Source of the DNA: Multifurca ochricompacta
Taxonomy: Eukaryota; Basidiomycota; Agaricomycetes; Russulales; Russulaceae
DNA length: 64,000 nucleotides
Direction: 5' to 3'
Assembly: GCA_022496185.1 (NCBI GenBank)
Contig: WTXG01000064.1
Location: forward strand, 113,530 to 177,529
Shown: positions 21,057-32,540 of the stretch, piece by piece
How positions within the stretch are numbered: position 1 is the stretch's first letter
How the letters are laid out: every line of letters starts with the position of its first letter
Notes under the pieces: model-generated
Told to the model about the DNA's origin: nothing
What the model saw: only the letters and a program-made list of their open reading frames with translations
Databases searched by the model: none
Made by a program: the position numbers and the translations under genes

Positions 21057-23030
21057 TGTCACAGCCAGGTCTCTGCTGTGTCTAGGATTGTTCAAGTCAA
21101 GCCCCTTCAAGATATGGAGTGCCTGCAAGGTCAAGACCGTCAAGGACAAGTGGGTTCAAGGGGTCAGGGTGAACCACAGGGGCTGGGATCAAGGATCAAG
21201 GTCAAGGCTATCAAGATGTTATGACCCTACTCTTTTTCCTGACCCTGCACACCATGCCTTATTCTTTGCACCATCCTTGATCTCCTCCTTCTCTGGACCA
21301 CTCTTTGATGCCCTTGGCCTGTTGCCTTGGGACCTTCCTTGATGCCTGTGGCCTGTGTGCCCAGGACCCTACCCTGATTCCTGTGACATTGTTCATAGGA
21401 CTGACCTCCCATGCTGCCATTTACACCTAACCTGCTGGTAGTTATGCTGCTACACTGTTGGATGTACACCACCCTTCCTTGCTGCCTTGGCTTATGCCTT
21501 GGCCACTGCTCCTGACCCTGTCCCTGTGCTTGACACCCATAGGAACCCTTGACATTGTCCCTGCCAATTTGACCAGTCCAGACAACTAGACGACTTTGGC
21601 TTGTACTTGACCCTCTGCCAGTCATGTGACCCTTGGCCATGTGATCCCTGACCATGTGACTTTGGACCATGTGATCCCTGACCCTGATCACAGCATCTTC
21701 ATCTGATCATTTACCCCTTTCTGATCACATGGCCCATCTGGCTTATCATTCGCTTCTCTGATTCCTGTGGGAGTATTCCCACATCCACCCTGACTCCTGT
21801 GGGACCTGTTATCTCCCCATTTACCCCTGACCCTGGTGGGAATCCTCCCACACTGATATGACTCCTGTGGGGCTGTCCCACATGATTATGCTTCTGATAA
21901 GGCTTATCCTTATCATGGACTATATTTGACATCTTATCTGCTATTGGATGATAAGGACTCTGACCCTGTTCCTGATTAGCTACAAACCAGATCCCCATAC
22001 AGTATATAAGACCCTGTAGACAGTTTGTACAACCCTAGATTTGACCTCTTGTGCCTTCAGCCTAGAGTTTCCCTAGTCACAGAATACAGAGGGGCTTATT
22101 TGCCCTTTTTCATTCTTCATAATCTCCGGAAGGACCCCATTGCCTCTGGCAATGGGTGTGCACTTCTGTTCCGAATCCCATCCCTTACCCAGATGCTGTT
22201 GATGCTCTGGCTTCCCTTCCTTTGCCCTCTCTGACTTTGGTCCACTTGGTGTGCTTCTAGCACTGTGGCCAGGTCCTGCCCCCACTCAACAGCCTTAGGG
22301 GATTAGCTCCCTTTGGCTGACTTGTCCCATCTCTCTCTGTGCTTGGTTATAGCACAACTTCCTATTCACCCTGAAGCTAAGAGCCTGGCCTTGTTGTGCC
22401 AGGCTTGCTGAAGATCCCGGACCCACAGTGTCGGGTGCCGCGGATGTGGCTGACTAGTGCCGGACTAGTGTCAGTGGACTCGTGCCGACTGGTGCATGTC
22501 GCACAGCAATGCCCCGCTGAGCATTACACAAGAGCAAGTCAATTCAAGGTGTCAAAGCAAACCACAGAGGGTCACAGTTAGGGTTCTAGGCCCACACAAG
22601 ATAAGAAGGGCATGTGTGCAAGAAGTGAGTTGAAGCAGTGGCAATAGGCCCTGCTGGAGGTTCTGGGGTGAAGGCTTCCTAAGTTGCAGCTTAGGAAGTT
22701 CAAGGGGATTCTGGTGAAGAACAGTAGACCTGTATTAGATACAAGAGAACAGACTTAAAGTCTGTCTCTCCAGTATGTACTGCTTAAATACAAGTACTCT
22801 AGTGTCTTTGTAAGTAAAGTAGAAGTTTCAATATAGTAAAGTGAATGTCCATATGAATCTCCAGTGGAGATTGAGACAGGAAATGTAAGTGGTGTTGCAC
22901 CCACTCCAAAAGTTAATGAGTACCAGTCCAAGTCAGTCTAAGTCTGAAAATCAGATCAGATAAGAAAAGATCATCAACTCCAGTCACATGACTCAGAGTG
23001 AGAAGTCCAAACGTTGAGATGAAAGTCAAA
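21057..23030 (-). repeat. LTR-L, 5' LTR of Gypsy-H (right end approximate)
   Basis: It begins TGTCACAGCCAGGT on the plus strand. Its second part (22529 onward) matches the reverse complement of 23250-23769 over several hundred bp, including an AAGAGAACAGACTTAA palindromic block (22738-22770 versus 23466-23500). A TATTTAA-like box lies on the minus strand near 22785. As H is minus-strand, this is in the right place for its 5' LTR. It is interrupted by a solo LTR at 21217-22528. The outer end is not sharply visible. Confidence 0.6.
21217..22528 (+). mobile_element. solo LTR, 1312 bp, family unknown
   Basis: It starts TGTTATGACC and ends GAGCATTACA and is flanked by a perfect target duplication CAAGA (21212-21216 and 22529-22533). 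TATATAA is at 22003-22009. The sequence is rich in CCTGACC, GTGACC and CATGTGA words, particularly 21590-21700. No coding sequence was found, and no internal region of this family is present in the window. Confidence 0.8.
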
Positions 23031-23247
23031 CATGTGTGGGTCAAAAAACCATCACAAAAGTCACACGCGCATCACAAACCGTTACATTGACAAAAAGTGT
23101 CACAGGGTGTGATGGTTTGTGCAGATTTGTGACATCATTTGTGATGAGAACGTGACGTTTTCTTTGCTGTCGCGCTCGCGCGCGTTTTCGGTTTGTGTGA
23201 CCGCTCGTAACAACTTGTGACACGGGTGTGACAAGTACATCGCACAT
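23031..23247. repeat. inverted-repeat segment dense in TGTGAC/GTCACA
   Basis: At least six TGTGAC or GTCACA words occur in about 210 bp around a CG-rich core (GTCGCGCTCGCGCGCG near 23168). The left half (TCACACGCGCATCACAAACCG) resembles the reverse complement of the right half. The left edge contains GGGTCAAAAAACC, similar to a Tc1 terminus, but no matching right edge or clear target duplication is visible. It could be a MITE or the outer part of LTR-L. Confidence 0.45.
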
Positions 23248-23249
23248 GC

Positions 23250-23769
23250 TCTGATCTCTATTCCCTGTTCCTTTATTTTATTTTCCTTGCTGAGGGCGCA
23301 ACCCCTCCTTTAGTTCTTATCCCATTCTATCTCACTCCAGGGCATAACCCCTGGAGTCCATGACTACTAGGGATACTTATTAGAACCTTCTATTTAGCTT
23401 AGATCTTCTGATGTGCCCTCTTTGATGTGCCTTCCCAAAGCTGTATTTAAACTACTTAGATTGTAGAGACAGACCTTAAGTCTGTTCTCTTGTATCTAAT
23501 ACAGGTAAATTTGACTTCACAGAAAACTTGCTTGAACTCCCCAAGCTGCAGCTTGAGGAGCCTTCTCCCCAGTAACTCTAGTAGGGCTGATTGCCACTAC
23601 CCTCGACCTCATTTCCTGCACGTGCCCACTCTACAACGTCGTGGACACTTGAAACTTGAACCTGGAATAGGTCTTCTGTATTAGACCTTGAATCTTGGAC
23701 GTGCCCCACATCTTGAGGGCTTTGAGTCTTGAAAATGCGACCTGACGCAGCAAGTACCTGGCTGTGACA
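23250..23769 (+). repeat. LTR-L fragment in opposite orientation
   Basis: The segment is homologous to the reverse complement of 21057-23030 and ends GGCTGTGACA. It has a TATTTAA box near 23452 and a palindromic AGACAGACCTTAAGTCTG near the predicted RNA start. It abuts Copia-C coding sequence at 23770, so the junction marks the 5' truncation of Copia-C. The left edge is uncertain. Confidence 0.6.
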
Positions 23770-24977
23770 CAGGGCATATGTCATACAACGCCCTCAAGCG
23801 GTATCATGGATCCGTCAAGGGAATATCATTTGATGCTCTGATCAATCAACATCAGTTGCCATGCCCCAGGTGCAAGCTTGGGAAACACACACGACTCCCC
23901 TTCAAGTCCTCTCACAAGTGATCGGACTGGTGGCTACAGGTCGTTCACAGCAATCTGGCCGGCCCAATGCAGGTTCAGTCTATTCAAGGCACGCTCTACA
24001 TTGCAACATTTATTGATGACTACTCTAGACATGGTGTGGTCTACTTCCTCAGATCCAAAGATCAGTGTGCAACAGCATTTCAGAAATTCCTAGCTTGGGC
24101 TGAGACTCAATCATCGGAAAAAATGCTGGCCTTGCACTCAGATCGCAGGGGGGAGTACATGTCAGGCGCGCTTAGGTCTGTACTGGACGAACGGGGGATC
24201 GAGCATAAGTTGACAATGCTGGGATTGCCACAACAAAACAGCATAGCTGAGAGATGGAACAGGACCATCATGGACAAGGCGTGCTCTATGTTACACAGCA
24301 CTGGCCTGTCCCTTGGCTTCTGGGAGTTGGCAGTGGATACTGCCATTCACACTTACAACAGAACTCCCACCCGAACTATAGGTTGGCACATGCCTCATGA
24401 GCTCTGGAGTGCTGGTCACACTCCAGATGTCTCTTATTTCCGTGTCTTCAGATGCAAGGCATATGTTCATGTGCCTGAGAACAAGTGTAGAAAGCTCAAT
24501 CCAAGATCAATCAAGATGATGCTTGTTGGGTATGAGCCAGGTTCTAAGGGTTACTGGCTATGGAACAAGAGTACCCAAGCAGTCATCTTGTTGCGCGATG
24601 TGACATTTGATGAACACTCCTTTCCTTTTCAGGACAATGGTGAGCCATCCATTTGTTCTGATCAACCTAAGGCCCTGGAGGGGCCACTGGCCATTACATT
24701 CCCTATGGCTGTCCCTATGCAAACTCAAGGAGAGGTCAATCTGCCAAGGACGCCATCCCCTGTTGCCACACAGCAAACCCCAAGTTCTGGTAATACAGTC
24801 TGGGCTACCCTGCCTTCATGCCCCGCAATGCAAGAGCCCCTGCCCTGCACGCCACACAACCAGTTTCTCTGGACTCAGCGGACCATTGTCCCCACTTTGG
24901 AGGATGTGCCCCTCAGAGACTGCGAGAGAATCCTCACAGGAATCCACACTACTTTGGCAATGATAATGCCAAGTTAG
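23770..24977 (+). pseudogene. Copia-C pol, GAG-pre-integrase and integrase
   Basis: The segment begins inside the pre-integrase domain (HGSVKGISFDALI, CPRCKLGKHTRLPF) and continues through integrase: HSNLAGPMQVQSIQGTLY, TFIDDYSRHGVVYF, HSDRRGEYMSG and LPQQNSIAERWNRTIM. The Glu of AERWNRT is present. The conserved HSD is HSN, losing the first catalytic Asp, and DRGGE is DRRGE. The frame ends at 24977, and RT continues in another frame. Gag and protease are missing. Confidence 0.88.
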
Positions 24978-26569
24978 GTGAGGATGGGCGACTCGGGCAT
25001 CGTGCTCTGCTTGCGGCAGCTGCATATAGTGATCTGCTCACATATCAGGAGGTGATGAAGTCAGACTATGCTAGCGACTGGCAGGATGCATGCCAATATG
25101 AAATGGATGCACTAGCCAAGAATGGAACTTGGACACTAGTGGACTTACCAGCCAATCGGAAGGCTGTGAAGTCCAAGTGGGTTTTCAAGCGCAAAGCTGA
25201 TGGACACTTTCGCACATGCTTAGTTGCTAAGGGATTCATGCAAATTCAAGGTATTGATTATGATGAAACATTTTCTCCAGTAGCCCAGTTCGAGTCTTTG
25301 AGACTGCTGCTAGCATTGGCTGCGCTAGAGGATTGGGAGATCCATCAAATGGACATCAAGTCGGCATTCCTGAACAGACTACTGGATGAGGAAATTTATA
25401 TGGAGCAACCGGAGGGTTTCATCACATCGGGCCAGATGAATAAGGTATGCCTACTGAAAAAGGCAATTTACAGACTCAAACAAGCCTCACATGCATGGAA
25501 CTTGCAATTCCATGGAGTTCTATTGGAACTCGGCTTCATGCGCACTTTTTCTGATGCTGGGGTATACGTGCATCATTGTCAAGACAGGGAGGGTACAGCA
25601 ATCATAATCCTCTATGTCAACAACATCACTATCTTAGGTGATACTCTCAAGGAGGTTAACTGGATCAAGGGGATCTTATCTAAGCACTATGAAATGACAG
25701 ATCTTGGTGAGATCAACTCATATCTTGGAGTCCAGATCACACACGACAGATCTATCAAGCATCTGGAAATTGATCAATCATGGTACATTGGAGAGATCAT
25801 TGCATGCTTTGGGATGGCAGATGCAAACCCTGCGCACACACCACTCCCTGCTGGGGCAGATGTCCACCTGGTAAAGCACACTGAACAGGCTACTCAAACA
25901 GAAATCACATATTACCAACAAATTATTGGGAGCCTTCTGTACATGCAAATTGGGACTCGCCCTGACATATCTTTCACTGTAGCACATCTTGTGCAGTATG
26001 CAGCAAATCCTTCGCTGCAACACCTGCAACTTGCCAAATATGTGCTGGCTTATCTAAGGAGCACAGCCAACCTTAGGCTTCACTACGATGGAGTGCACGG
26101 AGAGGGACTTGTCAGCTACTCGGACTCTAGTCTTGGGGACCACACTGATGATCACCATTCCACCTCAGGCTATATCTTTTTACTCGCTGACTCATCCATT
26201 TCTTGGACCTCGCATAAGCAGAAGACCGTCACCCAAAGCACCACTCATGCAGAGTACATGGCACTTGCCAAAGCAGCAAATCAAGCCACTTGGTACAGAG
26301 TTTCCTCTCAGAACTCGGCTACGATGTTACAGATCTGATTCCCTTACATGGCGATAACAAAGGGGCAGTGGACTTGGCTCTCAACCCCATGACCGGGTGA
26401 AGATCCAAACACATTGCTATCAAATTCCACACCATTTGCGAATATGTCAAACAGGGACACATCAATCTAATCAGGACACCCACTGGAGAAATGCTGGCTG
26501 ATGGATTCACAAAACCACACACGCATATGCAACTCCAAGACTTTGTCACTGGACTAGGGCTTATCTAAT
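24978..26569 (+). pseudogene. Copia-C pol, reverse transcriptase and RNase H
   Basis: RT motifs are IDYDETFSPVAQFESLRLLL, HQMDIKSAFLN and EEIYMEQPEGF. The active-site box reads LYVNNITIL where YVDD is expected, so both catalytic Asp are Asn (two G-to-A changes). RNase H follows (SDSSLGDHTDDHHSTSGY), a frameshift near 26335, and a tail ending LTGLGLI-like at 26569. It is related to Copia-A but clearly a separate family. It is catalytically dead as written. Confidence 0.9.
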
Positions 26570-26982
26570 CCAGGATTGTCTCAATCACAGGGGATGTCAG
26601 AAATGGATCAATATGGCCAGGCTGGTGATAAGATTATGGGGGCCAGATAGGGGTACATGCATGTAAATATTTTTTTGCAAGGAAAAAGAATACAATGCTC
26701 AATTGATTCACTTTTTCAAGCCTTTTTTATACAATTTACACTACAGTTAATTTCAATACAAGTATAAGAGTTTTGTAAATAGGGGTTAAGTAAATGAGAC
26801 ATTTTGTCTTGTGACTTTTCAATTTTGTCACGCTTGTATCAGTTAGATAAAATAATCAAAATAAAATAAATGTTAATCTTGTAACTGTAAACTTTTAACC
26901 ATAGAGTCTGTAGAATCAAATGTGAGATGCAAACAAGATTGAAGTTCATCGCCCCTGAGGGGCGTGCCAAAAATTAATTGTT

Positions 26983-27888
26983 CTAGCCAAAGGCTAGAAC
27001 TTTTGATGACTGTGGTGCACTTTTGCACTCCTCCAGGTCGTTGATGGATTGTAATCCATCACTCCCCCCACAAGCATGACACAGGCCCAGGGAGGAGTTA
27101 TGATAATCTGTCTTCCATTTTGGAAGAGCTTTAGTTAAAATATCTGCTGTCATTTGATCAGTTGGACAGTAGATTAAGTTGAGTGTGCCATTAGATATCA
27201 CGTCACAAATGAAGTGATATTGTATGTCGATATGTTTTGTTCTTGCATGATAATTATCCTCGGTGGCTAGTTTTATCGCAGCCTGATTGTCGCAATAGAG
27301 TGGGGTGGATGCAATAAAACTTGGAAAGAGCTCATGAATGAGCTTGCGAAGCCAAATGGCTTCTTTTGCCGCATGCGTCACGGTGATGTATTCCGATTCA
27401 GCAGTAGACAGAGTTACGAGTTCTTGTTTTCTCAAACTCCAAGATATAGCTCCACCATCAATCAGAAAAGCATAGCCGGAGATGGCATGCCTATGGTCTT
27501 GGCTGGCTCCATCTGCATCTGTGTACCCTATCAGATTGTGGCGTTCGCTGCTGTATGTCAGCTCAATATTCCTAGTGCTGGAAAGATACTGGAAGATCCG
27601 TTTAATGGCTTCCCAGTGTAATTGGCCTGGATTTTTGAGGAAGTGTGACAGAGTCAAAATGGCAAATGCTATGTCTGGGCAGGTACCAACTGAGGCATAC
27701 ATCAGACTTCCCATTGCCTTGCAGTAAGGGATTTTCATCATTTCGGTGGCATTGGCTTGATTTTGCAGTGAATCATTACATGAATATTCTACTCTGGGTA
27801 CCATAGCTGTATTATTTGGTTTTACATCATTGAGCTTGAATCGCGAAAGGATTGAAGTAATATATTGTGCTTGCAAAAGGGAAATTGT
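26983..27888 (-). pseudogene. Copia-B pol, RNase H part
   Basis: The minus strand encodes QAQYITSILSRFKL, CKAMGSLMYASVGTCPDIAF, YTDADGASQDHRHAISGYAF, TLSTAESEYITVTHAAKEA and LYCDNQAAIKLA, then AKTKHIDIQYH-type tail motifs. These are standard Ty1/Copia RNase H motifs. It follows a TGA at 27889-27891 in RSA*TIS, where related elements have Arg. The frame as read runs on into the LTR; the true stop should be close to 27062. Confidence 0.88.
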
Positions 27889-29277
27889 TCACGCTGATCT
27901 ATCACGAGTTATTTTAATACCTAATAGCCAATGAATAGGTCCTAGGTCCGTGATGGAATATTGATTGTTTAATTTCATTTTGTATTCTGTGATTAATTTG
28001 CTCAAGCTGCCCATAAAGGTGCAGTCGTCGATGTGGATGGCAAGGATTAACAGGTGTCCTGCCACGCAAGTGTAAAAGACCCCTGGATCTGCGCAGCTAA
28101 TGCGGAAACCCAGGTCAGTCAATGCACGCGAGAGTGTGTCGTACCATTTTCGCCCAGCCTGTTTTAATCCATATAGCGACTTATGTAGTCGCATAACTTC
28201 GTCGTTGTTGTTTTCATATGCTGGTGGTGCTTGCATGTAGATTTCTTCATTACTATCCAGCTCTCCATTTAAATAGGCACCATTAAAGTCGAAAGATTCG
28301 ATATCCCAACTGAATCGTGCTGCCAGGGCTAAGATGGTGTGAAAGCTGCTAAGTTTAGCAACGGGGGAGAAGGTATCAAAATAGTCAACACCGTAGACCT
28401 GTGTGAATCCTTGGGCGACAAGTCTCACTTTGTATTTGTCAATTGTACCATCAGCTTTGTGTTTGATATGGAAAACCCATTTTGACCCAACAATGTTTTT
28501 ATTCTGTGGACGTGGCACTGTGATCCACATTTCAGCCTTCTGTAGCATCATGATTTCGCAGTCCATAGCCTCCTTCCAAAGAGGCCAGTCTGCGCGTCTT
28601 TGTGCTTCAACTAGTGATCTTGGGTCACCTTCAGCATCTTGAATCGCTGCCACAATGATGTCATTGTATCCTGCATGATACGCGTAATCTACATTTAGAT
28701 CAGCAATCAACGCTTCACTTCTTTCCTGAGAATCAGGGTGATGATATTTGAGCCTGGAAGATATCGTCGAAGATGTCAGAGTGCTTTTACAAGATGATGA
28801 ACTTTCTGCTGAGCCCTCGTTTTTGTGCTTTTCTGTAAGTTGTGCAATGCGTTCAGATTTACACATGGGGTCGACTTTCTTCTTTGGTGTGCCGGGTGGT
28901 TGTACAATCGCTCTTCCTTTTCCTTTTGAAGTTGATGCGACTGGCTCTGTAAGTTGTTCTTCAATTTCGACTTCTTCATCTTCCATCTCTTCTTCCCTGC
29001 TATCTGTAGTGACAGGTGGAAGTATAGGCGTGCTGATTGTAGATGGTGTTTGAAAAGTTTGGGGCATAGATACTGATAATGGCATCATAGCTAATGGTGT
29101 GTGTGGTGTAGAAATTGTTGATTGTATAGTTGAAACAGGAGGCATCAGGAGAGTAGCTGCCGGTGGGATTTGCATAGTAGCCAAAGGTTGCGAGGTTGCA
29201 GTAGCATAGCTTGGAGGTGGTGAGTAAATGGAAATAGTCAGAGGGACGAACTTGAAGTTTCATTCCACTGAAACAGT
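27889..29277 (-). pseudogene. Copia-B pol, linker and reverse transcriptase
   Basis: A Ser/Thr/Pro-rich linker is followed by RT: WKEAMDCEIMMLQKAEMW, KWVFHIKHKADG, VDYFDTFSPVAKLSSFHTIL, SFDFNGAYLNGEL and HIDDCTFMGS, the HIDD box with both Asp intact. It is closed by the TGA at 27889. The upstream end is another TGA at 29278-29280 (DK*TVSVEW), where the family has R-TVSVER. The linker includes DREEEMEDEEVEIEEQL-like acidic residues. Confidence 0.88.
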
Positions 29278-29280
29278 TCA

Positions 29281-30580
29281 CTTGTCTGGCCAGTACACGC
29301 AGGAAGTGTGTGTGCTATCTTGATCGTAGCCAACCCATCGCACTTCAAGTCCTCGTGTGTCGAGTTTTGAGCCTACGTGGTGGTGAACCCAAATATTTTG
29401 TCCCCACTCAGGCACTCTCTCTAAGTTAGGTTTCTCCTGGTAAAGATGCTCAAATGGTGTGACATTACCGAGCGCTTTGGTAGATGTACAGTTTTTTAAC
29501 CATACAGCATGATGAATAGCCTCCCCCCATAAATATTTAGGCAGTTGCACGTGATGGAGGATGGCGTGCACACGTTCTAGAAGACAGTGGTTTAGAGATT
29601 CTGCCATGCCATTGTGTTGCGGAGTATTGTGAGTTGTAAGTCATCGTTCAGTACCTTGATCTTTCAAAAACTTTGTGAATTCATTACTCATGAATTCACC
29701 TCCACGGTCGGATTGCAATCGTCAAATGTGTACTCCGTGCTGAGTTAAGGCCCAAGCTGCAAAGCTCTTGTATGCTTGCAGTGCCTCATCTTTGCTCTTC
29801 AAGAGCTCTAATCTGGTAAATCGCATATAATCATCAGTAAATGTCACGTAATATTTTCGCCCTCCAATGGTAGAAGTGGGCGATGGTCCCCACAAGTCAG
29901 TGTGGATCTCCTCTCCAAAAGCCTTGGCTGGTGGTGCAGCTCACTCCTTCTTTATGGCCTTGTGTGTTAACTTAGCATAATCACACAAATCGCAATAAAA
30001 AGGGGAATGATCGTCTATTAGACGCAGTCTGGTGACTGCATGGCTGCGAATCAAAGTGCAAATTGCATCCACTGAGATGTGACCAAGTCACTTGTGGAGC
30101 ATGGGAAGATCTACTTCTTCCAGTATAGCTGCTGCTGCGGTTAGATTTGAATGCTCAACTTTATACAATCCATTTGCATTTGCCGCTATACTGCCAATTT
30201 GAAGTCCTTTTTCATTTTTGATATTGCAATGACTACCTTGGAAGGATACTGAATATCCTGCACTTGCGATGCGTCCTATGGATACAATGGTAAGTGGAAT
30301 GTCTGGCGCGTGCAAGATATCACGCAAGATAATCGGAGTAGTCGATGTTCCGTTAGGCACTTCAATCTGAAGATCACTGGTACCAATGGCATAGAAAAAT
30401 TGCTTGTCAGCGGCACTAATTGGTCAAGGGGGAATGGGCTGATAGGAGAGGAATCAATGACAAAAAGGGGAAATGTGCCACGAGGCACCAGAATCATAAA
30501 GCTCGGCTTCACAGGTACTTGCTGTGTTTGCCATTTCTCATACTGATGAATTATTTTGCTCTTCAAAGCTTGTTGTTTCA
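29281..30580 (-). pseudogene. Copia-B protease and integrase, interrupted by TGA codons
   Basis: Downstream of Gag are a protease remnant (WMILVPRGTFPLF-like, frameshifted), ILHAPDIPLTIVSIGRIASAG, HK*LGHISVDAICTL (TGA at 30088-30090), the integrase core EEIHTDLWGPSPTSTIGG with TFTDDYMRF, then HI*RLQSDRGGEFMSNEF (TGA 29722-29724), TER*LTTHNTPQHNGMAE (TGA 29641-29643) and EAIHHAVWLKN. KKE*AAPPAKAF holds another TGA at 29941-29943. In every case the family consensus has Arg at the stop. Confidence 0.85.
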
Positions 30581-31347
30581 ATGGCCCAGGATTTGATGTC
30601 TGTCATCATCTTGTCCGTGTTCTCTGTTGCTACAGCAGCATTGTCATTGTCGCCCTTGTTTTTCTTTGGCCCTTGGCCTTCTTTCCCTCCTCCTCTGGCC
30701 CAGCATTCTGCTTTAACATGCCCTTTCTTGTGGCAGTTAAAGCATTCAATTTCTTGTTTCTTCTTCTTCTGCTGGGTTCTTGCCACAAATGCCTCGTCTT
30801 GAGGTGTTTTTTGGAGGAGTCGACATTTGTACACGTTAAGGGCAGTACGTTTTACAGCGGCTGGGGTTATGACTTGGTTATTTGTGTCATACAATGTCAT
30901 GACGGATTCAATAGGACCGTCATAGGATGGTGGTAGGGATCCTGAGATAATGGCGACATATTCAAGGTCATCTACAACTCTGCTGATAGATGCGAGCTTC
31001 TCTCGCATCTCATCCAGCCTGTCAAGGTGAGTTCGAACATTATCTTCCTCACCGCATTTTGTATTTTGGAATTTTCTTCCCAGGTCTACCATCAAGCTAC
31101 TTGATCGTCCCTCAAAAAGTGTCATTAAAATGTCCCACACTGCTTTTGTGTGCGTAGCAGTCTTTATTTGATTAAAGACTGTGTCAGGTATGGACACAGC
31201 AATAAGCTGCTTGACAATAGCTCCGTCTGCTGCCCATTTTTGCTCAGGGGTAAGTCTGCCGACTGTGCCTGCATTGACATAACTTGCTGTAGGATTTTCA
31301 TTGATAAGAAGTGGCAACAAGCCCTTCATATCAATAATCCATTTCAT
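30538..31347 (-). pseudogene. Copia-B gag
   Basis: About 270 residues: MKWIIDMKGLLPLL, then the UBN2-type Gag motifs AVWDILMTLFEGRSSSLMVDL, LASISRVVDDLEYVAIISGSLPPSYDG-like text, and the CCHC knuckle CFNCHKKGHVKAEC followed by a basic tail. Gag is the particle protein. The frame is open here, although the first ~60 residues expected of the family (31348-31440) are in another frame or altered near TGGATCCGTC. Confidence 0.85.
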
Positions 31348-31478
31348 GCGGTCTCAGTACATGATCCAGTTGGATCCGTCTGCTGCTAACTTGATAACAT
31401 TGAGTTTAAGGTCATCAGTCATAATGAAAGAGTGTAGTGCAAATGACGCAAGTAAGTTTCGAGTTTATTTAGCAGCAG

Positions 31479-31492
31479 CAGGGCCCATAACC
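31479..31492 (-). promoter_or_regulatory. primer-binding site of Copia-B
   Basis: CAGGGCCCATAACC directly adjoins the LTR start TGATAAG. The same half-tRNA-iMet primer as Copia-A is used although the LTRs are unrelated. Confidence 0.85.
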
Positions 31493-31663
31493 TGATAAGA
31501 TTATGGGGGCCAGATAGGGGTACATGCGTGTAAATATTTTTTGCAAGGAAAAAGAATACAATGCTCAATTGATTTGCTTTTTCAAGCCTTTTTTATACAA
31601 TTTACACTACAGTTAATTTCAATACAAGTATAAGAGTTTTGTAAATAGGGGTTAAGTAAATGA

Positions 31664-32177
31664 TGTCAAACAATCATGCTGCTGGTTATACTGACTGTGG
31701 TTAGTAGCGGGTTAGGCTATAAAACAAGTAGTACTTCAGAGGTTAGAAGAACTCTATTACAACTATGCTACTGACCTATAAAACAAGTAGTCTACATAAG
31801 ACGGTTAGTTAAAGGTAAAGACAGTATAGTAAAAGAGGAACTTACACTTCAGAGGTTAGAAGAACTCTGAAGTGAAAGAGACGAAACAGACACCCTTATA
31901 TACCCATGGGGGCCAGGGGAAATGGTCTGTGCGCACTGGGAATAAGTCCACAAGTGCCAGACAATAAACAGAGAGGGATAAAGGCCATTGGCCAGTGAGA
32001 TATCACATGCTTACTGCGCATTACTAAGTCCATCACTAATCAGCTGAGTAAGGTGAGAAAGAAATGTAATAAAGATAACATAAAAAGTCCGATACTCCGA
32101 AATCTAATCTAATCTAATCTACAGCTGAAGCGAACCTTAGATGCCTGAAGCATCTCCAGACACGTCCTGTGTCAACA
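31664..32177 (-). mobile_element. solo LTR-A inside the Copia-B 5' LTR
   Basis: A 514-bp LTR-A flanked by the perfect target duplication AATGA (31659-31663 and 32178-32182). The uninterrupted homologous stretch in the other Copia-B LTR lies near 26790-26800. It carries the E2 variant ACTACTTGTTTTATAG in both module copies. Confidence 0.95.
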
Positions 32178-32540
32178 AATGAGACATTTGTCTTGTGACT
32201 TTTCAATTTTGTCACGCTTGTATCAGTTAGATAAAATAATCAAAATAAAATAAATGTTAATCTTGTAACTGTAAACTTTTAACCATAGAGTCTGTAGAAT
32301 CAAATGTGAGATGCAAACAAGATTGAAGTTCATCGCCCCTGAGGGGTGTGCCAAAAATTAATTGTTCTAGCCAAAGGCTAGAACTTTTGATGACTGTGGT
32401 GTGCTTTTGCGCTCCTCCAGGTCGTCGATGGATTGTAATCCATCAGCCGGATCAATCGCTAAGTGTGCAGTACTAACAAGCGAGTTGTGTCTTGTGCAGT
32501 AGCACTAGGACTGTGTTTCATCTTCCTGTGAATACCTTGA

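Larger units (their letters stand above)
26626..32445 (-). mobile_element. Copia-B, Ty1/Copia element with a solo LTR in its 5' LTR
   Basis: LTRs lie at 26626-27061 and 31493-32445 (the latter split by solo LTR-A 31664-32177). The target duplication is GCTGG/GCCGG (26621-26625 and 32446-32450, one mismatch). The PBS at 31479-31492 is the half-tRNA-iMet type, and the polypurine tract GGGGGGAG is at 27062-27069 (complement). The LTR ends form a palindrome, TGATGGATTACAATCCATCA. Gag, protease, integrase, RT and RNase H are all recognisable but carry at least six TGA stops, all at Arg positions. The family is distinct from Copia-A. Confidence 0.92.

Noticed and set aside
21088..22285. several frames of 60-150 codons on both strands
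   Set aside because: They lie in a solo LTR with a target duplication, have biased composition and no domain.
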